NCBI RefSeq assembly: GCF_000002995.4
Contig: NW_025062365.1
Location: 1-17,052 of the forward strand
Origin: Brugia malayi
Taxonomy: Eukaryota; Nematoda; Chromadorea; Rhabditida; Onchocercidae
DNA length: 17,052 nucleotides
Direction of reading: 5' to 3'
Shown: positions 1 through 11,470 of the stretch, piece by piece
How the letters are laid out: the number at the start of each line of letters is the position of its first letter
Numbering within the stretch: position 1 is the stretch's first letter
Translations under genes and position numbers: made by a program
Notes under the pieces: generated by a model
What the model was told of the DNA's origin: nothing
Databases searched by the model: none
What the model saw: the letters and a program-made list of their open reading frames with translations, nothing else

Positions 1-247
1 AAAATCATGATTAATTGAAAGTTTTATTAATTTTTCTGATGAATTTATGCGCAAAACTTAATTACAAAAGCGTATTATATATTTAAACTATAAAATGACG
101 ACGCAATATACGACCAGCACTGGTACAATTCACGTAACATAGTCAATTAATTTCAAAATTAGCTTTTTTAGTAGTTTTGGCACTTAATTAAAATTAGAAT
201 TGATAAATTAGAACCAATTTCCTTGTCTAATGTAAGAAAACTACAAC

Positions 248-319
248 AAATTTTAAAATTTTAATAAATTCAAAACTTAAATTTGAATTTAAATTTAATT
301 TAAATTCTTAAATTGAATT
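248..319. repeat. Long linker subtype, unit 1
   Basis: 72-bp linker against 61 bp in the consensus. It contains aataaattcaaaactt followed by aaatttgaatttaaattt before the common end. From aataaattc onward it is identical to the linkers of units 3 and 49, so it is an inherited subtype rather than random noise. Confidence 0.7.
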
Positions 320-874
320 AAAATCATGATTAATTGAAAGTTTTATTAATTTTGCTGATGAATTTATGCGCAAAACTTAATTACAAAAGCGTATTTTAAT
401 ATTTAAACTTTAAAATGACGACGCAATATACGACCAGCACTGGTACAATTCACGTAACATAGTCAATTAATTTCAAAATAAGCTTTTTTAGTGGTTTTGG
501 CACTTAATTAAAATTAAAATTGATAATTTAGAACCAATTTCCTTGTCTAATGTAAGAAAACTACAACAAATTTTAAAATTTTAAAAATTCAAAATTTAAA
601 TTTAATTTAAATTCTTAAATTGAATTAAAATCATGATTAATTGAAAGTTTTATTAATTTTGCTGATGAATTTATGCGCAAAACTTAATTACAAAAGCGTA
701 TTTTAATATTTAAACTATAAAATGACGACTCAATATACGACCAGCACTGGTACAATTCACGTAACATAGTCAATTAATTTCAAAATAGCTTTTTTTAGTG
801 GTTTTGGCACTTAATTAAAATTAAAATTGATAAATTAGAACCAATTTCCTTGTCTAATGTAAGAAAACTACAAC

Positions 875-947
875 AAATTTTAAAATTTTTAATAAATTCA
901 AAACTTAAATTTGAATTTAAATTTAATTTAAATTCTTAAATTGAATT
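875..947. repeat. Long linker subtype, unit 3
   Basis: 73-bp linker with the same aataaattcaaaactt and aaatttgaatttaaattt segments as units 1 and 49. Unit 2, lying between units 1 and 3, has the short form, so long and short linkers are interspersed rather than blocked. Confidence 0.7.
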
Positions 948-2439
948 AAAATCATGATTAATTGAAAGTTTTATTAATTTTGCTGATGAATTTATGCGCA
1001 AAACTTAATTACAAAAGCATATTTTAATATTTAAACTATAAAATGACGACGCAATATACGACCAGCACTGGTACAATTCACGTAACATAGTCAATTAATT
1101 TCAAAATAAGCTTTTTTTAGTAGTTTTGGCACTTAATTAAAATTAGAATTGATAAATTAGAACCAATTTCCTTGTCTAATGTAAGAAAACTACAACAAAA
1201 TTTAAAATTTTTAAAAAATTCAAAATTTAAATTTAATTTAAATTCTTAAATTGAATTAAAATCATGATTAATTGAAAGTTTTATTAATTTTGCTGATGAA
1301 TTTATGCGCAAAACTTAATTACAAAAGCGTATTTTAATATTTAAACTATAAAATGACGACGCAATATACGACCAGCACTGGTACAATTCACGTAACATAG
1401 TCAATTAATTTCAAAATAAGCTTTTTTTAGTAGTTTTGGCACTTAATTAAAATTAAAATTGATAAATTAGAACCAATTTCCTTGTCTAATGTAAGAAAAC
1501 TACAACAAATTTTAAAATTTTTAAAAAATTCAAGATTTAAATTTAATTTAAATTCTTAAATTGAATTAAAATCATGATTAATTTGAAAAGTTTTATTAAT
1601 TTGCTGATGAATTTATGCGCAAAACTTAATTACAAAAGCGTATTTTAATATTTAAACTATAAAATGACGACGCAATATACGACCAGCACTGGTACAATTC
1701 ACGTACATAGTCAATTAATTTCAAAATAAGCTTTTTTTAGTAGTTTTGGCACTTAATTAAATTAGAATTGATAAATTAGAACCAATTTCCTTGTCTAATG
1801 TAAGAAACTACAACAAATTTTAAAATTTTAAAAATTCAAAAAATTTAAAATTTAAATTTAAAATTCTTAAATTGAATTAAAATCATGATTAATTGAAAGT
1901 TTTATTAATTTTGCTGATGAATTTATGCGCAAAACTTAATTACAAAAGCGATATTTTAATATTTAAACTATAAAATGACGACGCAATATACGACCAGCAC
2001 TGGTACAATTCACGTAACATAGTCAATTGAATTTCAAAATAAGCTTTTTTTAGTAGTTTTGGCACTTAATTAAAATTAAATTGATAATTAGAACCAATTT
2101 CCTTGTCTAATGTAAGAAAACCACAACAAATTTAAAATTTTTAAAAATTCAAAAAAATATTTAAATTTAATTTAAATTCTTAAATTGAATTAAAATCATG
2201 ATTAATTGAAAGTTTATTATTTTGCTGATGGAATTTATGCGCAAAACTTAATTACAAAAGCGTATTTTAATATTTAAACTATAAAATGACAACGCAATAT
2301 ATACGACCAGCACTGGTACAATTCACGTAACATAGTCAATTAATTTCAAAATAAGCTTTTTTTAGTAGTTTTGGCACTTAATTAAAATTAAAATTGATAA
2401 ATTAGAACCAATTTCCTTGTCTAATGTAAGAAAACTATA

Positions 2440-2505
2440 ATTAAAATTAAAAAAATTAAAAATTAATTTGAATTTAAATTTAATTTAAATTCTTTAAATT
2501 GAATT
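2440..2505. repeat. Divergent linker, unit 8
   Basis: After aaaactata the usual caacaaatttt segment is missing and is replaced by attaaaatt followed by further A-rich attaaa-like runs. The linker then rejoins the long form at aatttgaatttaaattt. This is the most rearranged linker in the window. It reads as slippage or deletion plus expansion within A/T repeats; poor base calling in this noisy block is an alternative. Confidence 0.55.
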
Positions 2506-3849
2506 AAAATCATGAATAATTGAAAGTTTTTATTAATTTTGCTGATGAATTTATGCGCAAAAACTTTAATTACAAAAGCGTATTTTTAATTATTTAAACT
2601 ATAAAATGACGGCGCAATATACGACCAGCACTGGTACAATTCACGTAACATAGTCAATTAATTTCAAAAAAAGCTTTTTTAGTAGTTTTGGCATTTTAAT
2701 TAAAATTAAAATTGATAAATTAGAACCAATTTCCTTGTCTAATGTAAGAAAACACAAACAAATTTTAAAATTTTTAATAAAAAATTAAAATTTAAAATTT
2801 AATTTAAATTCTTAAATTGAATTAAAATCATGATTAATTGAAAGTTTATTAATTTTGCTGATGAATTTATGCGCAAAACTTAATTACAAAAGCGTATTTT
2901 AATATTTAAACTATAAAATGACGACGCAATATACGACCAGCACTGGTACAATTCACGTAACATAGTCAATTAATTTCAAAAAAAGCTTTTTTAGTAGTTT
3001 GGCACTTAATTAAAATTAAAATTGATAAATTAGAACCAATTTCCTTGTCTAATGTAAGAAAACTACATAACAAATTTTAAATTTTTAAAAATTCAAAATT
3101 TAAATTAAATTTAAATTCTTAAATTGAATTAAAATCATGATTAATTGAAAGTTTATTAATTTTGCTGATGAATTTATGCGCAAAACTTAATTACAAAAGC
3201 GTATTTTAATATTTAAACTATAAAATGACGACGCCAATATACGACCAGCACTGGTACAAATTCACGTAACATAGTCAATTAATTTCAAAATAAGCTTTTT
3301 TAGTAGTTTTGGCACTTAATTAAAATTAGAATTGATAAATAGAACCAATTTCCTTGTCTAATGTAAGAAAACTACAAAATTTTAAAATTTTTAAAAAATT
3401 CAAAATTTAAATAATTTAATTTAAATTCTTAAATTGAATTAAAATCATGATTAATTGAAAGTTTTATTAATTTTGCTGATGAATTTATGCGCAAAAACTT
3501 AATTACAAAAGCGTATTTTAAATATTTAAAACTATAAAAATGACAACGCAATATACGACCAGCACTGGTACAATTCACGTAACATAGTCAATTAATTTCA
3601 AAATAAGCTTTTTTTAGTAGTTTTGGCACTTAATTAAAATTAGAATTGATAAATTAGAACCAATTTCCTTGTCTAGGTAAGAAAACTACAACAAATTTTA
3701 AAAAAAATTCAAAATTTAAATTTAATTTAAATTCTTAAATTGAATTAAAATCATGATTAATTGAAAGTTTTATTAATTTTTTGATGAATTTATGCGCAAA
3801 ACTTAATTACAAAAGCGTATTTTAATATTTAAACTATAAAATGACGACG

Positions 3850-3871
3850 CAATATACGACCAATATACGAC
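3850..3871 (+). repeat. 11-bp tandem duplication inside the core of unit 13
   Basis: caatatacgac occurs twice in direct succession immediately before cagcactggt, making unit 13 the longest monomer (330 bp; it also has a long linker). The inverted repeat next to it remains intact. A duplication of this size is not a typical base-calling error, so it is probably real. Confidence 0.8.
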
Positions 3872-6800
3872 CAGCACTGGTACAATTCACGTAACATAGT
3901 CAATTAATTTCAAAATAAGCTTTTTTAGTAGTTTTGGCACTTAATTAAAATTAGAATTGATAAATTAGAACCAATTTCCTTGTCTAATTAAGAAAACTAC
4001 AACAAATTTTAAAATTTTTAATAAATTCAAAATTAAAATTTGAATTTAAATTTAATTTAAATTCTTAAATTGAATTAAAATCATGATTAATTGAAAGTTT
4101 TATTAATTTTGCTGATGAATTTATGCGCAAAACTTAATTACAAAAGCGTATTTAATATTTAAACTATAAAATGACAACGCAATATACGACCAGCACTGGT
4201 ACAATTCACGTAACATAGTCAATTAATTTCAAAATAAGCTTTTTTAGTAGTTTTGGCACTTAATTAAAATTAGAATTGATAAATTAGAACCAATTCCTTG
4301 TCTAATGTAAGAAAACTACAACAAATTTTAAAATTTTAAAAAATTCAAAATTTAAATTTAATTTAAATTCTTAATTGAATTAAAATCATGATTAATTGAA
4401 AGTTTTATTAATTTTGCTGATGAATTTATGCGCAAAAAACTTAATTACAAAAGCGTATTTTAATATTTAAACTATAAAATGACGAACGCAATATACGACC
4501 AGCACTGGTACAATTCACGTAACATAGTCAATTAATTTCAAATTAGCTTTTTAGTAGTTTTGGCACTTAATTAAATTAGAATTGATAAATTTAGAACCAA
4601 TTTCCTTGTCTAATGTAAGAAAACTACAACAAATTTAAAATTTTAAAAAAATTCAAAATTTAAATTAATTTAAATTCTTAAATTGAATTAAAATTCATGA
4701 TTAATTGAAAGTTTATTAATTTTGCTGATGAATTTATGCGCAAAACTTAATTACAAAAGCGTATTTTAATATTTAAACTATAAAATGACGAACGCAATAT
4801 ACGACCAGCACTGGTACAATTCACGTAACATAGTCAATTAATTTCAAAATAAGCTTTTTTTAGTAGTTTTGGCACTTAATTAAAATTAGAATTGATAAAT
4901 TAGAACCAATTTCCTTGTCTAATGTAAGAAAACTACAACAAATTTTAAAATTTTAAAAATTTAAATTTAATTTAAATTTAATTTAAATTCTTAAATTGAA
5001 TTAAAATCATGATTAATTGAAAGTTTTATTAATTTTGCTGATGAATTTATGCGCAAAACTTAATTACAAAAGCGTATTTTAATATTTAAACTATAAAATG
5101 ACGACGCAATATACGACCAGCACTGGTACAAATTCACCGTAACATAGTCAATTAATTTCAAAATAAGCTTTTTTTAGTAGTTTTGGCACTTAATTAAAAA
5201 TTAAAATTGATAAATTAGAACCAATTTCCTTGTCTAATATAAGAAAACTATAACAAATTTTAAAATTTTAAAAATTCAAAATTTAAAATTTAATTTAAAT
5301 TCTTAAATTGAATTAAAATCATGATTAATTGAAAGTTTATTAATTTTGCTGATGAATTTATGCGCAAAACTTAATTACAAAAGCGTATTTTAATATTTAA
5401 ACTAATAAAATGACAACGCAATATACGACCAGCACTGGTACAATTCACGTAACATTAGTCAATTAATTTCAAAATAAGCTTTTTTAAGTAGTTTTGGCAC
5501 TTAATTAAAATTAAAATTGATAAATTAGAACCAATTTCCTTGTCTAATGTAAAAAACTATAACAAATTTTAAAATTTTTAAAAAATTCAAAATTTAAATT
5601 AAATTTAAATTCTTAAATTGAAATAAAATAAAATCATGATTAATTGAAAGTTTTAATAATTTTGCTGATGAATTTATGCGCAAAACTTAATTACAAAAAG
5701 CGTATTTTAATATTTTTTAACTATAAAATGACGACGCAATATACGACCAGCACTGGTACAATTCACGTAACATAGTCAATTAATTTCAAAATAAGCTTTT
5801 TTAGTAGTTTTGCCACTTAATTAAAATTAGAATTGATAAATTAGAACCAATTTCCCTTGTCTAATGTAAGAAAACTATAACAAATTTAAAATTTTTAAAA
5901 AATTCAAAATTTAAATTTAATTTAAATTCCTTAAATTGAATTAAAATCATGATTAATTGAAAGTTTTATTAATTTTGCTGATGAATTTATGCGCAAAAAC
6001 TTAATTACAAAAGCGTATTTTAATATTTAAACTATAAAATGACGACGCAATATACGACCAGCACTGGTACAATTCACGTAACATAGTCAATTAATTTCAA
6101 AATAAGCTTTTTTTAGTAGTTTTGGCACTTAATTAAAATTAAAATTGATAAATTAGAACCAATTTCCTTGTCTAATGTAAGAAAACTATAACAAATTTTA
6201 AATTTTTTAAAATTCAAAATTTAAATTTGAATTTAAATTTAATATTCTAAAATTGAATTAAAATCATGATTAATTGAAAGTTTTATTAATTTTGCTGATG
6301 AATTTAATGCGCAAAACTTAATTACAAAAGCGTATTTTAATATTTAAACTATAAAATGACGACGCAATATACGACCAGCACTGGTACAAATTCACGTAAC
6401 ATAGTCAATTAATTTCAAAATAAGCTTTTTTTAGTAGTTTTGGCACTTAATTAAATTAGAATTGATAAATTAGAACCAATTTCCTTGTCTAATGTAAGAA
6501 AACTATAACAAATTTAAAATTTTTAAAAAATTCAAAATTTAAATTTAATTTAAATTCTTAAATTGAATTAAAATCATGATTAATTGAAAGTTTTATTAAT
6601 TTTGCTGATGAATTTATGCGCAAAACTTAATTACAAAAGCGTATTTTAATATTTAAACTATAAAATGACGACGCAATATACGACCAGCACTGGTAACAAT
6701 TCACGTAACATAGTCAATTAATTTCAAAATAAGCTTTTTTTAGTAGTTTTGGCACTTAATTAAAATTAGAATTGATAAAATTAGAACCAATTTCCTTGTC

Positions 6801-8228
6801 TAATGTAAGAAAACTACAACAAATTTTAAAATTTTTAATAAAATTCAAAATTTAAAATTTAATTTAAATTCTTAAATTGAATTAAAATCATGATTAATTG
6901 AAAGTTTTATTAATTTTGCTGATGAATTTATGCGCAAAACTTAATTACAAAAGCGTATTTTAATATTTAAACTATAAAATGACGACGCAATATACGACCA
7001 GCACTGGTACAATTCACGTAACATAGTCAATTAATTTCAAAATAAGCTTTTTTAGTAGTTTTGGCACTTAATTAAAATTAAAATTGATAAATTAGAACCA
7101 ATTTCCTTGTCTAATATAAGAAAACTATAACAAATTTAAAATTTTTAAAAAATTCAAAATTTTAAATTTAAATTTAAATTCTTAAATTGAATTAAAATCA
7201 TGATTAATTGAAAGTTTATTAATTTTGCTGATGAATTTATGCGCAAAACTTAATTACAAAAGCGTATTTTAATATTTAAACTATAAAAATGACAACGCAA
7301 TATACGACCAGCACTGGTACAATTCACGTAACATAGTCAATTAATTTCAAAATAAGCTTTTTTTAGTAGTTTTGGCACTTAATTAAAATTAAAATTGATA
7401 AATTAGAACCAATTTCCTTGTCTAATGTAAGAAAACTATAACAAATTTTATTTAAAAATTCAAAATTTAAATTTAATTTAAATTCTTAAATTGAATAAAA
7501 TCATGATTAATTGAAAGTTTTATTAATTTTGCTGATGAATTTAATGCGCAAAACTTAATTACAAAAGCGTATTTTAATATTTAAACTATAAAATGACGAC
7601 GCAATATACGACCAGCACTGGTACAATTCACGTAACATAGTCAATTAATTCAAAATAAGCTTTTTTAGTAGTTTTGGCACTTAATTAAAATTAAAATTGA
7701 TAAATTAGAACCAATTTCCTTGTCTAATGAAAAAAACTACAACAAATTTTAAATTTTTAAAAAATTCAAAATTTAAATTTAATTTAAAATTCTTAAATTG
7801 AATTAAAATCATGATTAATTGAAAAGTTTTATTAATTTTGCTGATGAATTTATGCGCAAAACCTTAATTACAAAAGCGTATTTTAATATTTAAACTATAA
7901 AATGACGACGCAATATACGACCAGCACTGGTACAATTCACGTAACATAGTCAATTAATTTCAAAATAAGCTTTTTTTAGTAGTTTTGGCACTTAATTAAA
8001 ATTAAAATTGATAAATTAGAACCAATTTCCTTGTCTAATGAAGAAAACTATAACAAATTTTAAAATTTTTAAAAAATTCAAAATTTAAATTTAATTTAAA
8101 TTCTTAAATTGAATTAAAATCATGATTAATTGAAAGTTTTATTATTTTGCTGATGAATTAATGCGCAAAACTTAATTACAAAAGCGTATTTTTAATATTT
8201 AAACTATAAAATGACGACGCAATATACG

Positions 8229-8239
8229 ACCAGCACTGT
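8229..8239. other. Inverted repeat with one G lost, unit 27
   Basis: Reads accagcactgt instead of accagcactggt, breaking the right arm. It is one of only two altered copies of the dyad in the window. The same unit has other small indels (a missing T in the ttttattaatttt run, gaattaatgcgc, aattcaaaat), so a low-quality stretch is as likely as a true mutation. Confidence 0.6.
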
Positions 8240-8861
8240 ACAATTCACGTAACATAGTCAATTAATTCAAAATAAGCTTTTTTAGTAGTTTTGGCACTTA
8301 ATTAAAATTAGAATTGATAAATAAGAACCAATTTCCTTGTCTAATGTAAGAAAACTACAACAAATTTTAAAATTTTAAAAATTCAAAATTTAAATTTAAA
8401 TTTAATTTAATTCTTAAATTGAATTAAAATCATGATTAATTGAAAGTTTTATTAATTTTGCTGATGAATTTATGCGCAAAACTTAATTACAAAAGCGTAT
8501 TTTAATATTTAAACTATTAAAATGACGACGCAATATACGACCAGCACTGGTACAATTCACGTAACATAGTCAATTAATTTCAAAATAAGCTTTTTTAGTA
8601 GTTTTGGCACTTAATTAAAATTAAAATTGATAAATTAGAACCAATTTCCTTGTCTAATGTAAAGAAAACTACAACAAATTTTAAAATTTTTAAAAAATTC
8701 AAAAATTAAATTTGAATTTAAATTTAATTTAAATTCTTAAATTGAATTAAAATCATGATTAATTGAAAGTTTATTAATTTTGCTGATGAATTTATGCGCA
8801 AAACTTAATTACAAAAGCGTATTTTAATATTTAAACTAATTAAAAGACGACGCAATATACG

Positions 8862-8874
8862 ACCAGCACTGGGT
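8862..8874. other. Inverted repeat with one extra G, unit 29
   Basis: Reads accagcactgggt. The upstream part of the same unit is also altered (aaactaattaaaagacgac in place of aaactataaaatgacgac). It lies at the end of the noisy block, directly before the clean block starts at 9060. Confidence 0.6.
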
Positions 8875-10263
8875 ACAATTCACGTAACATAGTCAATTAA
8901 TTTTCAAAATAAGCTTTTTTTAGTAGTTTTGGCACTTAATTAAAATTAAAATGATAAATTAGAACCAATTTCCTTGTCTAATGTAAGAAAACTATAACAA
9001 ATTTTAAAATTTTTAAAAAATTCAAAATTAAAATTTAATTTAAATTCTTAAATTGAATTAAAATCATGATTAATTGAAAGTTCTATTAATTTTGCTGATG
9101 AATTTATGCGCAAAACTTAATTACAAAAGCGTATTTTAATATTTAAACTATAAAATGACGACGCAATATACGACCAGCACTGGTACAATTCACGTAACAT
9201 AGTCAATTAATTTCAAAATAAGCTTTTTTTAGTAGTTTTGGCACTTAATTAAAATTAGAATTGATAAATTAGAACCAATTTCCTTGTCTAATGTAAGAAA
9301 ACTACAACAAATTTTAAAATTTTTAATAAATTCAAAATTTAAATGTAATTTAAATTCTTAAATTGAATTAAAATCATGATTAATTGAAAGTTTTATTAAT
9401 TTTGCTGATGAATTTATGCGCAAAACTTAATTACAAAAGCGTATTTTAATATTTAAACTATAAAATGACAACGCAATATACGACCAGCACTGGTACAATT
9501 CACGTAACATAGTCAATTAATTTCAAAATAAGCTTTTTTTAGTAGTTTTGGCACTTAATTAAAATTAGAATTGATAAATTAGAACCAATTTCCTTGTCTA
9601 ATGTAAGAAAACTACAACAAATTTTAAATTTTTAAAAATTCAAAATTTAAATTTAATTTAAATTCTTAAATTGAATTAAAATCATGATTAATTGAAAGTT
9701 TTATTAATTTTGCTGATGAATTTATGCGCAAAACTTAATTACAAAAGCGTATTTTAATATTTAAACTATAAAATGACGACGCAATATACGACCAGCACTG
9801 GTACAATTCACGTAACATAGTCAATTAATTTCAAAATAAGCTTTTTTTAGTAGTTTTGGCACTTAATTAAAATTAGAATTGATAAATTAGAACCAATTTC
9901 CTTGTCTAATGTAAGAAAACTACAACAAATTTTAAATTTTAAAAATTCAAAATTTAAATTTAATTTAAATTCTTAAATTGAATTAAAATCATGATTAATT
10001 GAAAGTTTTATTAATTTTGCTGATGAATTTATGCGCAAAACTTAATTACAAAAGCGTATTTTAATATTTAAACTATAAAATGACGACGCAATATACGACC
10101 AGCACTGGTACAATTCACGTAACATAGTCAATTAATTTCAAAATAAGCTTTTTTTAGTAGTTTTGGCACTTAATTAAAATTAGAATTGATAAATTAGAAC
10201 CAATTTCCTTGTCTAATGTAAGAAAACTACAACAAATTTTAAAATTTTTAAAAAATTTAAATT

Positions 10264-10287
10264 AAATTTAAATTCAAATTTAAATTC
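10264..10287 (+). repeat. 12-bp tandem duplication in the linker of unit 33
   Basis: aaatttaaattc occurs twice in direct succession, while the usual ttcaaaa part before it is missing, giving a net unit length of 315 bp. The body of this unit is a perfect consensus copy, so the change is unlikely to reflect poor sequence and shows the linker evolving on its own. Confidence 0.75.
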
Positions 10288-10790
10288 TTAAATTGAATTA
10301 AAATCATGATTAATTGAAAGTTTTATTAATTTTGCTGATGAATTTATGCGCAAAACTTAATTACAAAAGCGTATTTTAATATTTAAACTATAAAATGACG
10401 ACGCAATATACGACCAGCACTGGTACAATTCACGTAACATAGTCAATTAATTTCAAAATAAGCTTTTTTTAGTAGTTTTGGCACTTAATTAAAATTAGAA
10501 TTGATAAATTAGAACCAATTTCCTTGTCTAATGTAAGAAAACTACAACAAATTTTAAATTTTAAAAATTCAAAATTTAAATTTAATTTAAATTCTTAAAT
10601 TGAATTAAAATCATGATTAATTGAAAGTTTTATTAATTTTGCTGATGAATTTATGCGCAAAACTTTATTACAAAAGCGTATTTTAATATTTAAACTATAA
10701 AATGACGACGCAATATACGACCAGCACTGGTACAATTCACGTAACATAGTCAATTAATTTCAAAATAAGCTTTTTTTAGTAGTTTTGGCA

Positions 10791-10807
10791 CTTAATTAAA
10801 ATTGATA
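10791..10807 (+). other. 6-bp deletion in unit 35
   Basis: The stretch normally reading cttaattaaaattagaatt reads cttaattaaaattgataa here: six bases between two short aaatt/gaatt repeats are gone, which also removes the G/A variant site at unit position 199. The same unit has ctttattac for cttaattac and an insertion in actactaaac. It is the second most altered body in block C. Confidence 0.75.
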
Positions 10808-11319
10808 AATTAGAACCAATTTCCTTGTCTAATGTAAGAAAACTACTAAACAAATTTTAAAATTTTTAATAAATTCAAAATTTAATTATAAATTAATTTA
10901 AATTCTTAAATTGAATTAAAATCATGATTAATTGAAAGTTTATTAATTTTGCTGATGATTTATGCGCAAAACTTAATTACAAAAGCGTATTTTAATATTT
11001 AAACTATAAAATGACGACGCAATATACGACCAGCACTGGTACAATTCACGTAACATAGTCAATTAATTTCAAAATAAGCTTTTTTTAGTAGTTTTGGCAC
11101 TTAATTAAAATTAGAATTGATAAATTAGAACCAATTTCCTTGTCTAATGTAAGAAAACTACAACAAATTTTAAATTTTTAAAAATTCAAAATTTAAATTT
11201 AATTTAAATTCTTAAATTGAATTAAAATCATGATTAATTGAAAGTTTTATTAATTTTGCTGATGAATTTATGCGCAAAACTTAATTACAAAAGCGTATTT
11301 TAATATTTAAACTATAAAA

Positions 11320-11368
11320 TGACGACGCAATATACGACCAGCACTGGTACAATTCACGTAACATAGTC
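11320..11368 (+). other. Conserved G+C-richer core of the monomer (example in unit 37)
   Basis: Unit positions 97-145, from tgacgacgc to catagtc: 22 of 49 bases are G or C (45%), against 21% for the whole monomer. It holds four of the six CpG dinucleotides. It is the longest stretch of mixed composition in the unit and changes little across all 55 copies. Recurrent variants are gacaacgc for gacgacgc (units 8, 12, 14, 18, 24, 31), gacgaacgc (units 15, 16, 53) and one extra A in ggtacaaattc (units 11, 17, 21). Such a patch in otherwise AT-only DNA is a natural candidate for a sequence-specific protein contact. No match to the CENP-B box consensus is visible. The role is inferred. Confidence 0.55.
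11337..11348. other. 12-bp inverted repeat accagcactggt (example in unit 37)
   Basis: Perfect 5-bp arms accag and ctggt around a 2-base centre ca, at unit positions 114-125. It is intact in 53 of 55 monomers, so it recurs every ~310 bp across the window. The exceptions are unit 27 (one G lost) and unit 29 (one G gained), both in the noisy block. A short interrupted dyad of this shape is what a dimeric DNA-binding protein commonly recognises, but no specific factor is identified. The arms do not extend beyond 5 bp, so a stable hairpin is unlikely to be the point. Confidence 0.5.
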
Positions 11369-11470
11369 AATTAATTTCAAAATAAGCTTTTTTTAGTAGT
11401 TTTGGCACTTAATTAAAATTAGAATTGATAAATTAGAACCAATTTCCTTGTCTAATGTAAGAAAACTACA

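Larger units (their letters stand above)
1..1567 (+). repeat. Array block A: units 1-5, moderately clean, with long-linker units
   Basis: Five monomers of 319, 307, 321, 310 and 310 bp. Units 1 and 3 carry the long linker subtype. Units 2 and 3 share a private A-to-G change (agtggttttgg instead of agtagttttgg, at 493 and 800), the pattern expected when a neighbour is copied locally. Unit 1 differs in the body by tttttctgatg for ttttgctgatg and by tattatatattt for tattttaatattt. Units 1 and 3 lack the HindIII site because one or two bases before agctt differ. Unit 4 has gcata for gcgta (a CG-to-CA change). Unit 5 differs from the right-half consensus body only by the A form of the G/A variant at unit position 199. 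The division into blocks is mine, based on divergence. Confidence 0.75.
1568..9059 (+). repeat. Array block B: units 6-29, divergent and indel-rich
   Basis: Twenty-four monomers, none matching the consensus body exactly. Most differences are gains or losses of one base in short A or T runs, for example the T-run after aagc varying between 5 and 7, or gcgcaaaac against gcgcaaaaac. There are also non-homopolymer changes such as ggtacaaattc (units 11, 17, 21), gaatttaatgcgc (units 21 and 25) and gacgaacgc (units 15, 16). Two base variants are mixed: attagaatt against attaaaatt, and actacaaca against actataaca. The block could be older, less homogenised repeats, or incompletely polished long-read sequence. 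Recurrence of the same changes in several units favours some real variation; the dominance of single-base run-length changes favours some sequencing error. Confidence 0.75.

Noticed and set aside
11259..11298. ctgatga (unit positions 36-42), matching the first conserved core segment of hammerhead ribozymes, which are known from some animal satellites of similar size
   Set aside because: A hammerhead also needs a helix II followed closely by GAAA and a helix III ending at the cleavage triplet. After ctgatga the next gaaa on this strand is about 195 bases away, no suitable helix II precedes it, and the other strand has no such core. Chance match.
11270..11298. Possible hairpin atgcgc / gcgtat (unit 47-52 and 70-75, one G-T wobble)
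   Set aside because: Only six pairs with a 17-base loop, imperfect as DNA, with other weak pairings of equal merit (gcgt with acgc at 102-105). Not convincing as a structured RNA.
11291..11315. Yeast-type ARS consensus or replication origin (ttttaatattta and similar)
   Set aside because: Near matches with a mismatch occur at several places, as expected in 79% AT sequence; no exact match and no supporting context.
11320..11368. CENP-B box in the conserved core
   Set aside because: The TTCG...CGGG pattern of the CENP-B box is absent; the dyad is unrelated in sequence.
11381..11395. RNA polymerase III transcription unit ending at the T-run after aagc
   Set aside because: A run of seven T is expected in such AT-rich DNA, and I found no acceptable A-box or B-box upstream in the monomer.
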